Of a stretch of DNA of 64,000 bases, positions 27,892 to 37,257 are shown piece after piece (positions within the stretch are counted from its first letter, which is position 1; each line of letters opens with the position of its first letter). A program made the translations under genes and the position numbers. The DNA is from Caldilineaceae bacterium. Its GTDB lineage: Bacteria; Chloroflexota; Anaerolineae; Caldilineales; Caldilineaceae. The notes below the pieces were generated by a model that did not search any database, was not told the DNA's origin, and was given only the letters and a program-made list of their open reading frames with translations. The stretch covers positions 1 through 64,000 of the forward strand of contig JAHBVH010000039.1 of the NCBI GenBank assembly GCA_019637645.1. The letters are read 5' to 3'.

Positions 27892-28082
27892 GGGTGATAC
27901 TCCTTTCAAATATTGAGTGGAAATCTGCTGCGCCGTCCTACAAAGCAAAAGGGAGCTTGCCTGTACAAACGACACCTAGGGTAGAGTGGATATCTGATCA
28001 GCGCGCTAACGACCAGATATCCTTATGAAAGGTAACGTAATCCATGATCGGCTTGGATTGGAGCGGAGAGGCGAGCGGCATG

Positions 28083-28115
28083 AGACCTGACAGGTTTCGC
28101 AAACCTGTCAGGTCT
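28083..28115. repeat. Palindromic dispersed element, copy 2
   Basis: AGACCTGACAGGTTT, CGC loop, AAACCTGTCAGGTCT: a perfect 15-base inverted repeat. It lies after the end of the acyl-CoA synthetase gene (minus) and before the cytochrome gene, so it may also stop transcription. The core is the same as in copy 1. Confidence 0.8.
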
Positions 28116-28147
28116 GGGTGTCATCGGAGCAGTCTCTAGTCGCCAGC

Positions 28148-30874
28148 CTAAAGCGGCAGGACGGCTTCGATAATGCCTTCGTCGCGGTTCATTTGGAGTT
28201 TGAAGCCAAGACGGGCCGAGACCTGTTTCATGCCTTCATTTTCAGGGAGGATTTCGGCGACAATGCGTTCGAGCTTTTCGTCGCGACCGAAGTCAACGAG
28301 GCGGCGCAGGAGTTCGCTGCCGAGGCCATGCCGTTGGTAGGGATCGCTGACCATAATGGCAAATTCTGCTTCGCGGCTACCATGTAATTTGGTCAATTGA
28401 CCCAAGCCGATAATTTCAATAGTGCCATCGGCCTTCCGCTGCTCGGCGACTAGGTTCATTTCGCGGTCGTAATCGATAAAGCAGAGCCGGGCCAGTTGTT
28501 CATGGGCAACCAGTTGGGAGGCGGAAATCGGATGGAAATAGCGCAGATAGATGCTGTCGGGCGATAAAGTCTCGTTGAAGGCGACCATCAACGGCTCATC
28601 TTCTGGGCGGATGGGCCGGATCAGCACCTCTTCGCCCGTGGGCAAAGTCCAAGGCGCACTGTAGCGCGCTGGATAGGGGCGGATGGCCGACTTGGGCAGG
28701 GCGTCTTCGGTGAGCAGTGGGTCATGGAGCACAATGCGCGCGTCCAATGCCACTAGGCGTTCGGGTGAAACCAACAGCGGATTGATGTCCAGCTCCTTGA
28801 TCCAAGGCTGTTCCACCACCAACTGGCTAAAGCGGACCATTAAACGTTGGAGTGCTTCCAGGTCAACTGGCTTGCGTCCACGCACACCTTTGAGCGCGGT
28901 GTAGATGCGGGTCTGCTCCATCATGCGCCGGGCCAGGACGGTGGTCAAGGGTGGCAGCGCCAAGGCGCGATCGCGGAAGACTTCCACCAAGGTGCCACCA
29001 GCGCCAAAGAGCAAAACTGGTCCAAATTGTAGATCAAGGCTGGAACCGAGGATAAGTTCGTAGCCTTCCAGCTTTTCCATGGGCTGTACGGTGACACCTT
29101 GGAAATGTTCTGCTCCGCGTAACCGGGCGACGCTCGTTTCGATGGTTTGGTACGCGGCTTGGACATCGGCAGCATTGGTCAGGTTTAGCTGTACACCATT
29201 GACATCACTCTTGTGCGTAATCGTCTCGGAATTGAGCTTGAGGACAACCGGATAGCCCAACTGTTCGGCTTGACTCACCGCCTCTGCAACGCTATTGGCT
29301 AAAAAGGTTGGCACGGTTGGGATGCCATAGGCCGTCAGGATCTGTTTGGCTTCGTACTCGGTGAGGATCGTGCGCTGTTTGGCCCGAATTCGCTCAATGA
29401 GCTCGCGTGCATGTTGGTGATTAGTCGCTTCGCTGCTGGTGCTAACGGGCAAGACCGGCGTTTCGTAGATCGCCCGTAAGTTATAGGCATATTGCCACAT
29501 GTAGTTAAAGACGCGTGTCGCTGTATCTGGATAGGGAAAGGTAGGAATTCCCGCGCGGCTCAAAATGGCTTCCCCGGCCTTAATATCCGCGCCACCCATC
29601 CAACTAGCTAGCACGGGTTTCTTTTGGGGGGCCTCACAGACATGGCGCAACTGCTCGGCGGTTTGGGTGGGGTCGGTCATATCCTGAGGGGTGAGAATGA
29701 CCAGCAGGCCATCACTTTCTGGGTCATCGGCCACGACACTGAGCGTCTGTGCATAGCGCTCCGGCTCGGCGTCCCCCAAAATATCGACGGGGTTGCTGTG
29801 GCTCCAATGGGCGGGTAAGAAGGTATTTAGCTTTTCAACCGTGGGGGCCGAAAGGGTGGTCAATTGACCACCGCTTTGGATCAAGGCGTCCGTTGCCAAG
29901 ACACCGGGGCCACCGGCGTTGGTGACAATCGTCAGGTTCGGTCCTTTCGGGCGGGGTTGTTTGGCCAACACTTCGGCCATGTAGAAGATCTCGGCAATCC
30001 GTTCGACACGCAAAACCCCACAGCGCTGAAAGGCAATGTCGAGCACGTCATCGCTGCCGGTGAGGGCACCGGTGTGTGAAGCCGCCGCCTTAGCCGCCGC
30101 GGCGGTGCGACCGGCTTTGATCACAATGATCGGCTTGCTCAACGAGACTTCACGCGCCGCTGAGAGAAAAGCGCCAGCATCGCCGATCGATTCCATATAG
30201 ATCACAATGCTGCTGGTGTGGGGATCGTCGCCGAGGTAATAGATCAGATCCCCCCAGTTAACATCGAGCATCGATCCAATCGAGACAAAGGCACTAAAGC
30301 CGACATGCTCTTGCAGGCTCCAGTCGAGGACCGATGTACAGAGCGCGCCACTCTGGCTGAGAAAACCGACATTGCCAGGCAGCGCCATGCCCTTGGCAAA
30401 GGTGGCATTAATGCCGGTGATGGGGCTCATCACGCCCAAACAATTGGGGCCGATGATCCGCATTTTGGCCTGACGGGCCTTTTGTAAAATTTCTTGTTCG
30501 AGTTGGGCCCCTTCGTCGCCAATCTCTTTAAAGCCTGCCGAGATCACAATGGCCCCTTTGACGCCCGCTTGGACACACTCTTCGATCACGCCGGGTACGG
30601 TACGCGCGGGCGTCACGATCACCGCTAAATCGACTTGATCCGGCGTTTCGCCAATGCTGGGGTAGGAGCGGATGCCCAATACGTTGCTCCGTTTGGGGTT
30701 GATGGGGAAGACAGCACCGCCAAAGGGATGGCTGATCAAGTTCCAAAGGAGGGTACGCCCTACGCTATTGGCGCGTTCGGTTGCGCCGATAACGGCGATA
30801 TTGCGTGGGGCAAAGATCGCATCCAACGGATGCCGACGATAGGTGGGTAATTTCATACCTCTGTTTGCAGACAC
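28148..30874 (-). CDS. Acetyl-CoA synthetase (ADP-forming)-like protein with GNAT domain
   Basis: Large protein of 908 residues of the protein-acetyltransferase (Pat) type. It has an N-terminal CoA-binding Rossmann domain ([22 protein letters not shown]), a succinyl-CoA-ligase-like flavodoxin domain ([31 protein letters not shown]) and an ATP-grasp domain (about 490-720: [37 protein letters not shown]). A C-terminal GNAT domain (about 730-908) contains the acetyl-CoA motif [21 protein letters not shown]. Relatives either make acyl-CoA with ATP or acetylate lysines in metabolic enzymes such as acetyl-CoA synthetase. Which activity remains here is not readable. The start at 30874 is GTG with AAAGGA seven bases upstream; an ATG at 30856 is too close to any ribosome site. 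Confidence 0.9.
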   Translation of the reverse strand: MSANRGMKLPTYRRHPLDAIFAPRNIAVIGATERANSVGRTLLWNLISHPFGGAVFPINPKRSNVLGIRSYPSIGETPDQVDLAVIVTPARTVPGVIEECVQAGVKGAIVISAGFKEIGDEGAQLEQEILQKARQAKMRIIGPNCLGVMSPITGINATFAKGMALPGNVGFLSQSGALCTSVLDWSLQEHVGFSAFVSIGSMLDVNWGDLIYYLGDDPHTSSIVIYMESIGDAGAFLSAAREVSLSKPIIVIKAGRTAAAAKAAASHTGALTGSDDVLDIAFQRCGVLRVERIAEIFYMAEVLAKQPRPKGPNLTIVTNAGGPGVLATDALIQSGGQLTTLSAPTVEKLNTFLPAHWSHSNPVDILGDAEPERYAQTLSVVADDPESDGLLVILTPQDMTDPTQTAEQLRHVCEAPQKKPVLASWMGGADIKAGEAILSRAGIPTFPYPDTATRVFNYMWQYAYNLRAIYETPVLPVSTSSEATNHQHARELIERIRAKQRTILTEYEAKQILTAYGIPTVPTFLANSVAEAVSQAEQLGYPVVLKLNSETITHKSDVNGVQLNLTNAADVQAAYQTIETSVARLRGAEHFQGVTVQPMEKLEGYELILGSSLDLQFGPVLLFGAGGTLVEVFRDRALALPPLTTVLARRMMEQTRIYTALKGVRGRKPVDLEALQRLMVRFSQLVVEQPWIKELDINPLLVSPERLVALDARIVLHDPLLTEDALPKSAIRPYPARYSAPWTLPTGEEVLIRPIRPEDEPLMVAFNETLSPDSIYLRYFHPISASQLVAHEQLARLCFIDYDREMNLVAEQRKADGTIEIIGLGQLTKLHGSREAEFAIMVSDPYQRHGLGSELLRRLVDFGRDEKLERIVAEILPENEGMKQVSARLGFKLQMNRDEGIIEAVLPL

Positions 30875-30981
30875 GGGACGATCCTTTCTGCTTTTTAGCC
30901 TTCATGGGTTGTTGCGCTAGTGTTCACATCCTATGGACGCGCTGATGCAACCGGTGACGTAGCTTATGGGTGGTATAACAA

Positions 30982-31620
30982 CTAGCTTGCGGATGCCAAG
31001 CCTAATTCGTCATACTTACGGCGTACTGCTTGAATATCCTGCCACATCAATGCCTTGGGTGACCCGGGCGATTTTTCGGGATTGCGTAACAGATACGCGG
31101 GATGAAAAATCGGCATCACCCAACGGTCATCAACCTGGAACCATTGACCCCGCATTTTGGTAATGCCAAGCTTGGTTTCGTTGAGGAGCGCTTGCATGGA
31201 AACGGCACCGGTCAGCAGGATAATTTTGGGATCAATGAGGCGGATGATTTCCATAAGGAAAGGTTTATAAAATTGAATCTCTGCCGTTGTCGGTTTGCGG
31301 ACCGCACGGTTATCCGCGCCGGGCGGTAAGCGGAAAACAGCATTGGTGATAAAGATATCTTTCTCCGACTCCAGGCCAACCGAGTTCAAAATTTGATCCA
31401 ACAATTTGCCGGACGGGCCAACAAAAGGCTTGCCCTGTTTGTTTTCTTGGGGGCCAGGGGCTTCGCCAACAATCATCAACTCTGCTGCGGGGTTACCACG
31501 ATAGATGACCATGGTGCTACCCGTAACATAGAGCGGATCGTCATCCATCTGTTGCATGGCCGCCACCAAATCCGCGAGGGTTTGATAGGTTTTACCAGCA
31601 GGCGTTGTTGCTGTTGTCAT
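30982..31620 (-). CDS. Uracil-DNA glycosylase, family 4-like, without Fe-S cysteines
   Basis: DNA repair glycosylase-fold protein, 212 residues. Motif 1 is GEAPGPQENKQGKPFVGPSG, which matches family 4 (GEAPG...PFVGxxG), and motif 3 is HPAYLLRNP. Both surround the uracil pocket, so removal of uracil from DNA is the expected activity. Family 4 enzymes normally hold a 4Fe-4S cluster with four Cys, two of them near the N-terminus; this protein contains no cysteine at all. It may therefore be a cluster-free branch with changed stability or a different role. The ATG at 31620 has AAAGGTGA upstream. It lies 107 bases before the acyl-CoA synthetase gene on the same strand but is probably functionally separate. 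Confidence 0.85.
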   Translation of the reverse strand: MTTATTPAGKTYQTLADLVAAMQQMDDDPLYVTGSTMVIYRGNPAAELMIVGEAPGPQENKQGKPFVGPSGKLLDQILNSVGLESEKDIFITNAVFRLPPGADNRAVRKPTTAEIQFYKPFLMEIIRLIDPKIILLTGAVSMQALLNETKLGITKMRGQWFQVDDRWVMPIFHPAYLLRNPEKSPGSPKALMWQDIQAVRRKYDELGLASAS

Positions 31621-32048
31621 GGCGCTTGTTCACCTTTGGCTTTTGTCTGCTTAAGATTATAACCAGGAAATAGATCTACGCCAAGCATAGTAAGCAATGA
31701 TTGAAATCCTAGCCCACGATGCACAGGAGCCAACTATGCTTTGTCGCGTGATTCGTAAAGCGCGATTCGGGCTAGAATGAGAACCCGAATCATGCTGCGC
31801 TTTGCCCACCACTCTACACGACAGGAGTTGCAGGGGGGATACAAAGCTACTCAGGAGCCGCCAACTAGGTACTACACAGGTTTGCTCGAAGTGTGGTTAT
31901 CCAGTACCATGGTGGCACTGTGGTTCCCTCGCTCGCGACAGCAAGCCGGAGCAGGCTACTAAAATCGCATAGCTAAAATCTCATAACGCCGCAATGGCGT
32001 CCTCCGCGGCGTGTACCTACCTATTCCAGAAAGACAAAGGGTTTTCTT
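31621..32048. other. Intergenic region between divergent genes
   Basis: 428 bases separating the divergent glycosylase and amidohydrolase genes. It must contain both promoters, but no strong consensus element stands out. A short direct repeat (AAAATCGCATAGCT / AAAATCTCATA) lies near 31961-31985. Short reading frames here have no ribosome sites. Confidence 0.5.
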
Positions 32049-33281
32049 ATGAACAGCGTACAGCAAAAGGCACAATCGGATCCGATCTATCCCGAACTGA
32101 AAGCTGCGGCGACGGACTTGATGCCGCAACTAGTCGCGTGGCGTCGCGATTTTCATCAACACCCAGAGCTTGGCTTCCATGAAGTACGTACGGCGGGAGT
32201 TGTGGCCGAGCATCTGCGGGATCTCGGGCTAGAGGTGAGCACGGGCATTGGCAAAACCGGCGTGGTGGCCGTAGTCGAAGCCGATGGAACCCCATTGGAT
32301 GCCCCAACGGTGATGTTACGCTTTGACATGGACGCGCTACCGATTCAGGAAGAGACTGGGTTGCCCTTCCAGTCGCAGCATGCTGGCGTGATGCACGCTT
32401 GTGGCCACGACGGGCATACCGCGATTGGCATGGGGGTGGCGCAACTGTTGGTGCAGCACCGCCAGGCTCTCCCTGGCCGCGTTAAGTTAGTCTTCCAGCC
32501 AGCGGAAGAAGCGCTGGGGGGGGCGTTGGCTATGGTCAACGATGGGGTCTTGCTGGATCCCACCCCAACCGCCACCTTTGGTCTCCACTTGTGGAGCCGC
32601 CTGCCCTTGAACAAGGTCGTTGTCCAATCTGGCCCGCTGTGGGCCGCGGCCGATGGTTTTGAAATTGTGGTCCATGGGCGGGGTGGCCATGGTGCCGTGC
32701 CCCACGAAACCGTCGATGCCATTTACATTGCCAGTGAGCTTGTCGTCGCGCTGCAAAGCATTGTAGCACGGAACCTCAGCCCCACAGAGACGGGGGTGAT
32801 CTCGGTCTGTACCTTTGCGAGTGGCACCGCCAGCAATGTGATTGCCGGTGAAGCAACCCTGACGGGAACCGTGCGCAGCTTTACGACGGCGGTGCGCGAT
32901 CTGCTCTTCCGCCGGATTGAAGAAGTGGCCAGGGGGGTCTGCCAAGCACATGGCGCGACTTGTACAGTCTCGGCGCGCTGGGGCTGCCCCGCGACGATCA
33001 ACTCGGAAGCGGGCACTGCGGTGATGCAGCAAGTGGCCGAGCAAATAATCGGCACGGACGATATTATCCAGATTTCCCCCATGATGGTCGGTGAAGATGT
33101 CTCGGAATTTTTGAACCGCGCCCCGGGCTGTTTTATCCTGATCGGCGCGGCCGATCCCAATGGCCCCGAGCTTAGTCCTCACCATAATCCCACCTTTGAT
33201 TTTGATGAACGCATGTTGCCAACGGGGGTGGCGCTGTTGGCAGGGGCTGCCGTCGCTTATTTACGTCAAAAGGCGGGCTAG
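32049..33281 (+). CDS. M20-family metallo-amidohydrolase
   Basis: Zinc-dependent peptidase/amidohydrolase of the M20D type (N-acyl-amino-acid amidohydrolase, hippurate hydrolase or IAA-amino acid hydrolase), 410 residues. Metal-site signatures are visible: WRRDFHQHPELGFHE at the N-terminus, LRFDMDALPIQEETG, then ACGHDGHTAIGMG, then FQPAEEALGGALAM with the catalytic Glu pair. The dimerisation domain occupies about 190-310 (GGHGAVPHETVDAI), and the last metal ligand lies in SPHHNPTFDFDE. The exact amide substrate cannot be assigned. Translation starts at 32049 with AAAGG upstream at a slightly long spacing. It stands alone, with the large surface-protein gene starting 126 bases later. Confidence 0.92.
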   Translation: MNSVQQKAQSDPIYPELKAAATDLMPQLVAWRRDFHQHPELGFHEVRTAGVVAEHLRDLGLEVSTGIGKTGVVAVVEADGTPLDAPTVMLRFDMDALPIQEETGLPFQSQHAGVMHACGHDGHTAIGMGVAQLLVQHRQALPGRVKLVFQPAEEALGGALAMVNDGVLLDPTPTATFGLHLWSRLPLNKVVVQSGPLWAAADGFEIVVHGRGGHGAVPHETVDAIYIASELVVALQSIVARNLSPTETGVISVCTFASGTASNVIAGEATLTGTVRSFTTAVRDLLFRRIEEVARGVCQAHGATCTVSARWGCPATINSEAGTAVMQQVAEQIIGTDDIIQISPMMVGEDVSEFLNRAPGCFILIGAADPNGPELSPHHNPTFDFDERMLPTGVALLAGAAVAYLRQKAG

Positions 33282-33407
33282 GAGAGTCCTTCGTCGGAAG
33301 ATTCTGTCACTCTTTTGACAGCATGAATCGAGCAATGTAACTCTACAATAACAGTAGCCCAAGTTTTGCGCTTGACAAGTTACTTGACGGGCTACTAAAG
33401 AGGAGCG

Positions 33408-35942
33408 ATGAGTTACATGGGTTCGATTTTCGGTTTATCCAATGATCAAAGACAGGCTTTCTCGGGTGGTGTACGGGCATATCAACTACGTCTCATCGCT
33501 ATCCTGGCCGCTTGTCTATTCTCCGGCCTGGTGCCAGCACCAGCTTTGACGGCTGTGCTCCAACACTGGTTGCCCGCACCGTTGGCCGCGGTCGCAACGG
33601 CCCAGCTCGTTTCCTGGCTGCCACAGCCAGCCCGCGCCGCTGCCGAGGAATTGGGGACAACGCCAACCCAATGGGTAGTTCTCGGCAATCGGCTCTGGCT
33701 GGAAGACGATTTTGATGGCGATGCTATGACGGGAGGAGTCAAGCCCATTGGCGCGGGCTATGAGGTACGTGCTGTGGCGAGCGATGGGGTAACGGTCTAT
33801 ACAGGGCTGACCGATGCTTGGGGCTACTATACCCTTACGGTTCCTGCGAATGATACGTATGTGGTCTCTGCGGAAATGCCGTATGGGATGGCGGACACGC
33901 CCGTACGCGCTGTGGACGGCAGTAATCCAACGGCAAATGACAATCTTGCCCACAACCGGCTAGGGACTACCGTTGTGGTGACAACGACTGACAATCGCAG
34001 TATCGATTTCGGTTTTTATCACCTCCATAAGCAAGTTGCTCTGGGGGATCGCCTTTGGTTAGAAGATGATAACGATGGCGATGCGACCACCGGTGTGGTT
34101 ACGCCAGTCGGCGCTGGTCATGTCGTCACGGCGCTCGCGAGCGATGGGACGACCCTCTATCAGGGGCTGACGGACAAAGATGGGTATTATATCATCCTGG
34201 TACCCGAGCATGATACCTACACCGTCCAAACGAGCCTGCCTGCTGGTACATTGGCAACCCCCGTTTTTACGAACAGCGGCAGCAATGTAGACGGCATGAA
34301 CAATAAAAACCATAGCCAGGTTGGTACCACGGTGGTGATAACGACTACCGATAACCTAAGTATCGATTTTGGCTTCTTTACCCATACCACGCAGCCAACG
34401 GTGGCCTTGGGCAACTATGTGTGGTTGGACAGCAACGGGGATGGGATCCAAAATGAGCCGCCCAGCGCTGGTCAGGATGGTATCACCGTAACACTGACCT
34501 ATCCTAACGGCGCAACGCTCACCACAGTCACTAGTGGCGGCGGTTACTATACCTTTACTCACCTGCCGCCAAACCAGTCCTATACTGTCCACTTTGCCTT
34601 GCCCGATGGCTACACCTTTACAACGCAACAACAGGGCACTGCTGACCAAGATAGCGATCCGCCTCTTGGTGGTCAGGTGACTGTAAACCTTGGCACGACT
34701 GATGATTTTACGATTGACGCCGGTCTCGTCCCCGCGGTGACGGTTGGCGACCGGGTTTGGTATGATCGCAACCATGATGGCCGCCAGGACAATCCTGTGG
34801 ATGAACCAGGTGTGGCAGGTGTCACAGTAACACTCTATCACGCTACGACCGGTCAGCCGGTATTGGTCAATGGGGCTCCGCTTACCTTGGTGACCGACAG
34901 CCAGGGCAACTATCTCTTTACCCAACTGCCGCCGGGTGCCTACTATGTCATCTTTAGCAACTGGCCCACTGGCTATGCGCCGACCTTGCCCAATATCGGT
35001 GATGATGCTGGCGATAGCGATGCCGATGCCACGGGACGTACTGCTGCGACCCCGTTTTTACCAGCCGGGTCGGCTGATCTCACGCTCGATATGGGGCTCT
35101 GGTTTGCCCCAGCGAGCCTAGGTGATTGGGTCTGGGAAGATCATAACAATAATGGTCGGCAAGATCCCGATGAACCAGGACTGCCCGGTGTCACGGTGAC
35201 CCTGCAAGGGCCGATGGGGGTCATCACGACCACCACTGATGCAACGGGGCATTATACCTTCACCACGCTATCGCCTGGTGTCGTTTATACGGTCACCTTC
35301 ACGACCCCGCCTAGCTATAGACCCACTCTCCCTCATGTTGGCCCTGACGGGGTAGGGGATAGTGACGGGATTGTGGTGGTCGTTCCTGGCCTCCAACCAG
35401 GGGAGCATAACCCCACGATTGATAGCGGCTTTGTGTTAGTGCAACCAGATTTGGTGCTCACGAAAACGATTAGCAAACCTGCGGAGCAGATCCAACCCGG
35501 CAGCGTACTCACCTATACACTGACCTATCGCAATCAAGGGACCGGGGTTGCCGTCGGGGCCGTGATCACCGAAAGCGTCTCTGCCTATACAACCTTTATG
35601 GCGCAGGCAAGTACCCCTGGCTGGAGCTGTAGCGATGGGGCTGGGGCCGGAACGTACTGTACCTTTGCCTTGGCTCCCCTCTCGCCTGGGGCTAGTGGCA
35701 CCGTGATCTTCGCGGTGCGGATTCATGCCATTGTGCCAGCTGGCACCGCGATCGTAAACACGGCTGTGATTGGCGGTGATGGTAGCCAGGTTGAAGGTAA
35801 CTACAGCAACAACGCGGATGAAGTGACCGTGCTCCTGATGAGCCCCACCGATATCCCCATTGACGATGAACCTGCTCGTCCGGTAGATGCAGCACCGGTA
35901 ACGGAAGCATTCCGTCTCTACCTACCGGTAGTCACTCACTAG
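33408..35942 (+). CDS. Secreted SdrD B-repeat/DUF11 surface protein
   Basis: Large extracellular protein, 844 residues. After a hydrophobic signal region (about 25-65) there are five SdrD_B-like beta domains beginning with repeated openers such as LGNRLWLEDDFDGDA, LGDRLWLEDDNDGDA, LGNYVWLDSNGDGIQ, VGDRVWYDRNHDGRQ and LGDWVWEDHNNNGRQ. The DxDxDG-type acids at the start of each domain suggest calcium binding, as in staphylococcal SdrD. A DUF11 domain (about 680-790, LVLTKTISKPAEQIQPGS) follows. The protein ends FRLYLPVVTH, close to a YLPLV-type C-terminal tail seen on many secreted Chloroflexota proteins (from memory). There is no LPXTG motif or C-terminal membrane helix. The start has AAAGAGGAG upstream. 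A structural or adhesive role is likely. Confidence 0.88.
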   Translation: MSYMGSIFGLSNDQRQAFSGGVRAYQLRLIAILAACLFSGLVPAPALTAVLQHWLPAPLAAVATAQLVSWLPQPARAAAEELGTTPTQWVVLGNRLWLEDDFDGDAMTGGVKPIGAGYEVRAVASDGVTVYTGLTDAWGYYTLTVPANDTYVVSAEMPYGMADTPVRAVDGSNPTANDNLAHNRLGTTVVVTTTDNRSIDFGFYHLHKQVALGDRLWLEDDNDGDATTGVVTPVGAGHVVTALASDGTTLYQGLTDKDGYYIILVPEHDTYTVQTSLPAGTLATPVFTNSGSNVDGMNNKNHSQVGTTVVITTTDNLSIDFGFFTHTTQPTVALGNYVWLDSNGDGIQNEPPSAGQDGITVTLTYPNGATLTTVTSGGGYYTFTHLPPNQSYTVHFALPDGYTFTTQQQGTADQDSDPPLGGQVTVNLGTTDDFTIDAGLVPAVTVGDRVWYDRNHDGRQDNPVDEPGVAGVTVTLYHATTGQPVLVNGAPLTLVTDSQGNYLFTQLPPGAYYVIFSNWPTGYAPTLPNIGDDAGDSDADATGRTAATPFLPAGSADLTLDMGLWFAPASLGDWVWEDHNNNGRQDPDEPGLPGVTVTLQGPMGVITTTTDATGHYTFTTLSPGVVYTVTFTTPPSYRPTLPHVGPDGVGDSDGIVVVVPGLQPGEHNPTIDSGFVLVQPDLVLTKTISKPAEQIQPGSVLTYTLTYRNQGTGVAVGAVITESVSAYTTFMAQASTPGWSCSDGAGAGTYCTFALAPLSPGASGTVIFAVRIHAIVPAGTAIVNTAVIGGDGSQVEGNYSNNADEVTVLLMSPTDIPIDDEPARPVDAAPVTEAFRLYLPVVTH

Positions 35943-35965
35943 CAGTAGGCATCCTACAAGTGGCC

Positions 35966-36020
35966 GGTACGACCAGAGAGCGGACAGGGTTGGAAACCCT
36001 GTCCGCTCTCTGGTCGTACC
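35966..36020. repeat. Perfect 26-base palindrome, bidirectional terminator or dispersed element
   Basis: GGTACGACCAGAGAGCGGAC continues six more bases to a GGA loop and is repeated in reverse complement to 36020. It lies between the convergent surface-protein and nucleoside-hydrolase genes. The outer arm TCTGGTCGTACC resembles the flank of copy 48491 (TTCTGGTCATACC), which links it to the dispersed palindrome family. Confidence 0.8.
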
Positions 36021-36030
36021 TTCTCGCCGC

Positions 36031-36948
36031 TTACCGTTGGGCCAATTTGTGAAAGAGGTCGCGGAAGATTGGATCGCGGTTAATGTGGTAGACATAGCGG
36101 ATGAGATGGCGGCTATGATCGACGCTCCAGGTCACTTGATCAGTGAGAATCGGGCTATGCACCAACTGGCTAGGGGTCCAGCGCTCGTCTAAGAGATAGG
36201 CAATGGTGGCGACATCCCAAATCACCTTGGACCAGCCACGGTGGTCATCGTGATAGCCCTTGACAATCTCCACCAAATAATCGCCAATCGCACCTTGCCC
36301 GGCAACATACGCCTCTAATTCAGCAATGGTGGTGTGCAGGTGGCTGGTGACGCCCATACAGGGAATCAAGACAAAAGGGACACCACAATCCAAGAGGAGG
36401 CGAGCCGCCGGTACATCTTGCTTTAGATTAAATTCACGCGTATTCGGCCAGTGGAGGGCATGGCCGCCGAGCCAAACCACGACGATCTTCTCAATAATCT
36501 TCGGCTCTAACAAAACCGCTGTCGCCACATTGGTGATCGCGCCAATGGCGACCACATAGAGCGGATCGCTATCCGGGCTGGCGAGGGCCCGTTGGATCAG
36601 ATCCTGGGCGGCTGGCGTTGTTTGGGGTTGTAGCGCTTTGGTGAGGTAGGCAGTCGCCCCGCGATAGACAAAATCGCGCTGGGGCCAATCCAACTTTTCC
36701 AGCAGGCGATGAATCTCTTCATAACTCTTTGCCATGCCATCGGCGGGGCCGGAGGAGCGGTTATTAAAGTAGGGCGCCGCATAGATGGCTTCTACGCTGA
36801 TCCGCTCGGGCGAAAGCAGTGCATGAACCAGCGCAAATTGATCATCGACTTCGTTGTACGTATCGGTGTCAAGCACCATGCGGACAGGGCCGGTTGGCGG
36901 TTGTAGACGCGCCAACCGTTGGGCATCAGAGAGCATCGGGAAATTCAT
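36031..36948 (-). CDS. Inosine/uridine-preferring nucleoside hydrolase family protein
   Basis: Enzyme that cleaves the N-glycosidic bond of nucleosides, 305 residues. The calcium- and ribose-binding N-terminal motif is MVLDTDTYNEVDDQFALVHAL; the usual DTDxGxDDAxA is altered to DTDTYNEVDDQFA, so Gly is replaced but all three Asp remain. Other family features are IGAITNVATAVLLEP and VWLGGHALHWPNTREFN, where Asn of the N-x-x-x-D-P motif would normally lie. The altered second half, with no clear NxxxDP, means the substrate may differ from common purine or pyrimidine nucleosides. It is divergent from a GntR-type regulator gene, a common arrangement for a controlled enzyme. A promoter reads TTGTCG-18-TATGAT at 37015-37044 on the minus strand. 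Confidence 0.88.
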   Translation of the reverse strand: MNFPMLSDAQRLARLQPPTGPVRMVLDTDTYNEVDDQFALVHALLSPERISVEAIYAAPYFNNRSSGPADGMAKSYEEIHRLLEKLDWPQRDFVYRGATAYLTKALQPQTTPAAQDLIQRALASPDSDPLYVVAIGAITNVATAVLLEPKIIEKIVVVWLGGHALHWPNTREFNLKQDVPAARLLLDCGVPFVLIPCMGVTSHLHTTIAELEAYVAGQGAIGDYLVEIVKGYHDDHRGWSKVIWDVATIAYLLDERWTPSQLVHSPILTDQVTWSVDHSRHLIRYVYHINRDPIFRDLFHKLAQR

Positions 36949-37014
36949 ATGGTTCTTCCTTGCTATGGGTTGTGCTTAAAAATGAGCGAGCGTTGACAGA
37001 CCAATCTTGGTAGC

Positions 37015-37044
37015 ATCATATCATTCGCTGCTCCAACTCGACAA
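37015..37044 (-). promoter_or_regulatory. Promoter of the nucleoside hydrolase gene
   Basis: On the minus strand: -35 TTGTCG (37039-37044), 18-base spacer, -10 TATGAT (37015-37020) with an upstream TGA that makes an extended -10. Transcription should start near 37008, about 60 bases before the start codon. Confidence 0.55.
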
Positions 37045-37128
37045 TCTGGCAAAGCAAGGGAGCAGGGCAAGCGCTAACGTCTATATGTATTTTGCCACCT
37101 TACCAATTGGCTGATTAAAAAGCAATTG

Positions 37129-37137
37129 TGTTACAAT
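37129..37137 (+). promoter_or_regulatory. Extended -10 promoter of the GntR gene
   Basis: TGTTACAAT is an extended -10; the best -35 candidate TTGGCT (37107-37112) is spaced 19 bases away. Transcription would start near 37144, just before the palindromes. Confidence 0.45.
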
Positions 37138-37157
37138 AGTACGCATCAACAATTTGA

Positions 37158-37221
37158 TTGATCGGATGAATCCGATCAATTGGAGCAGGTTGTCAGTTTC
37201 TAAACAATGATCAAGAAACTG
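37158..37221. promoter_or_regulatory. Two palindromes, likely operators between divergent genes
   Basis: TTGATCGGAT-GA-ATCCGATCAA (37158-37179) is perfect over ten bases per arm. CAGTTTCT and AGAAACTG (37194-37201 and 37214-37221) form a second inverted pair with a 12-base centre. Both lie just downstream of the predicted GntR start site and upstream of its start codon, a typical place for self-repression. Confidence 0.6.
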
Positions 37222-37257
37222 GCTTTGCGTCAAAGGTGACGCGCAACCATATTGGCA

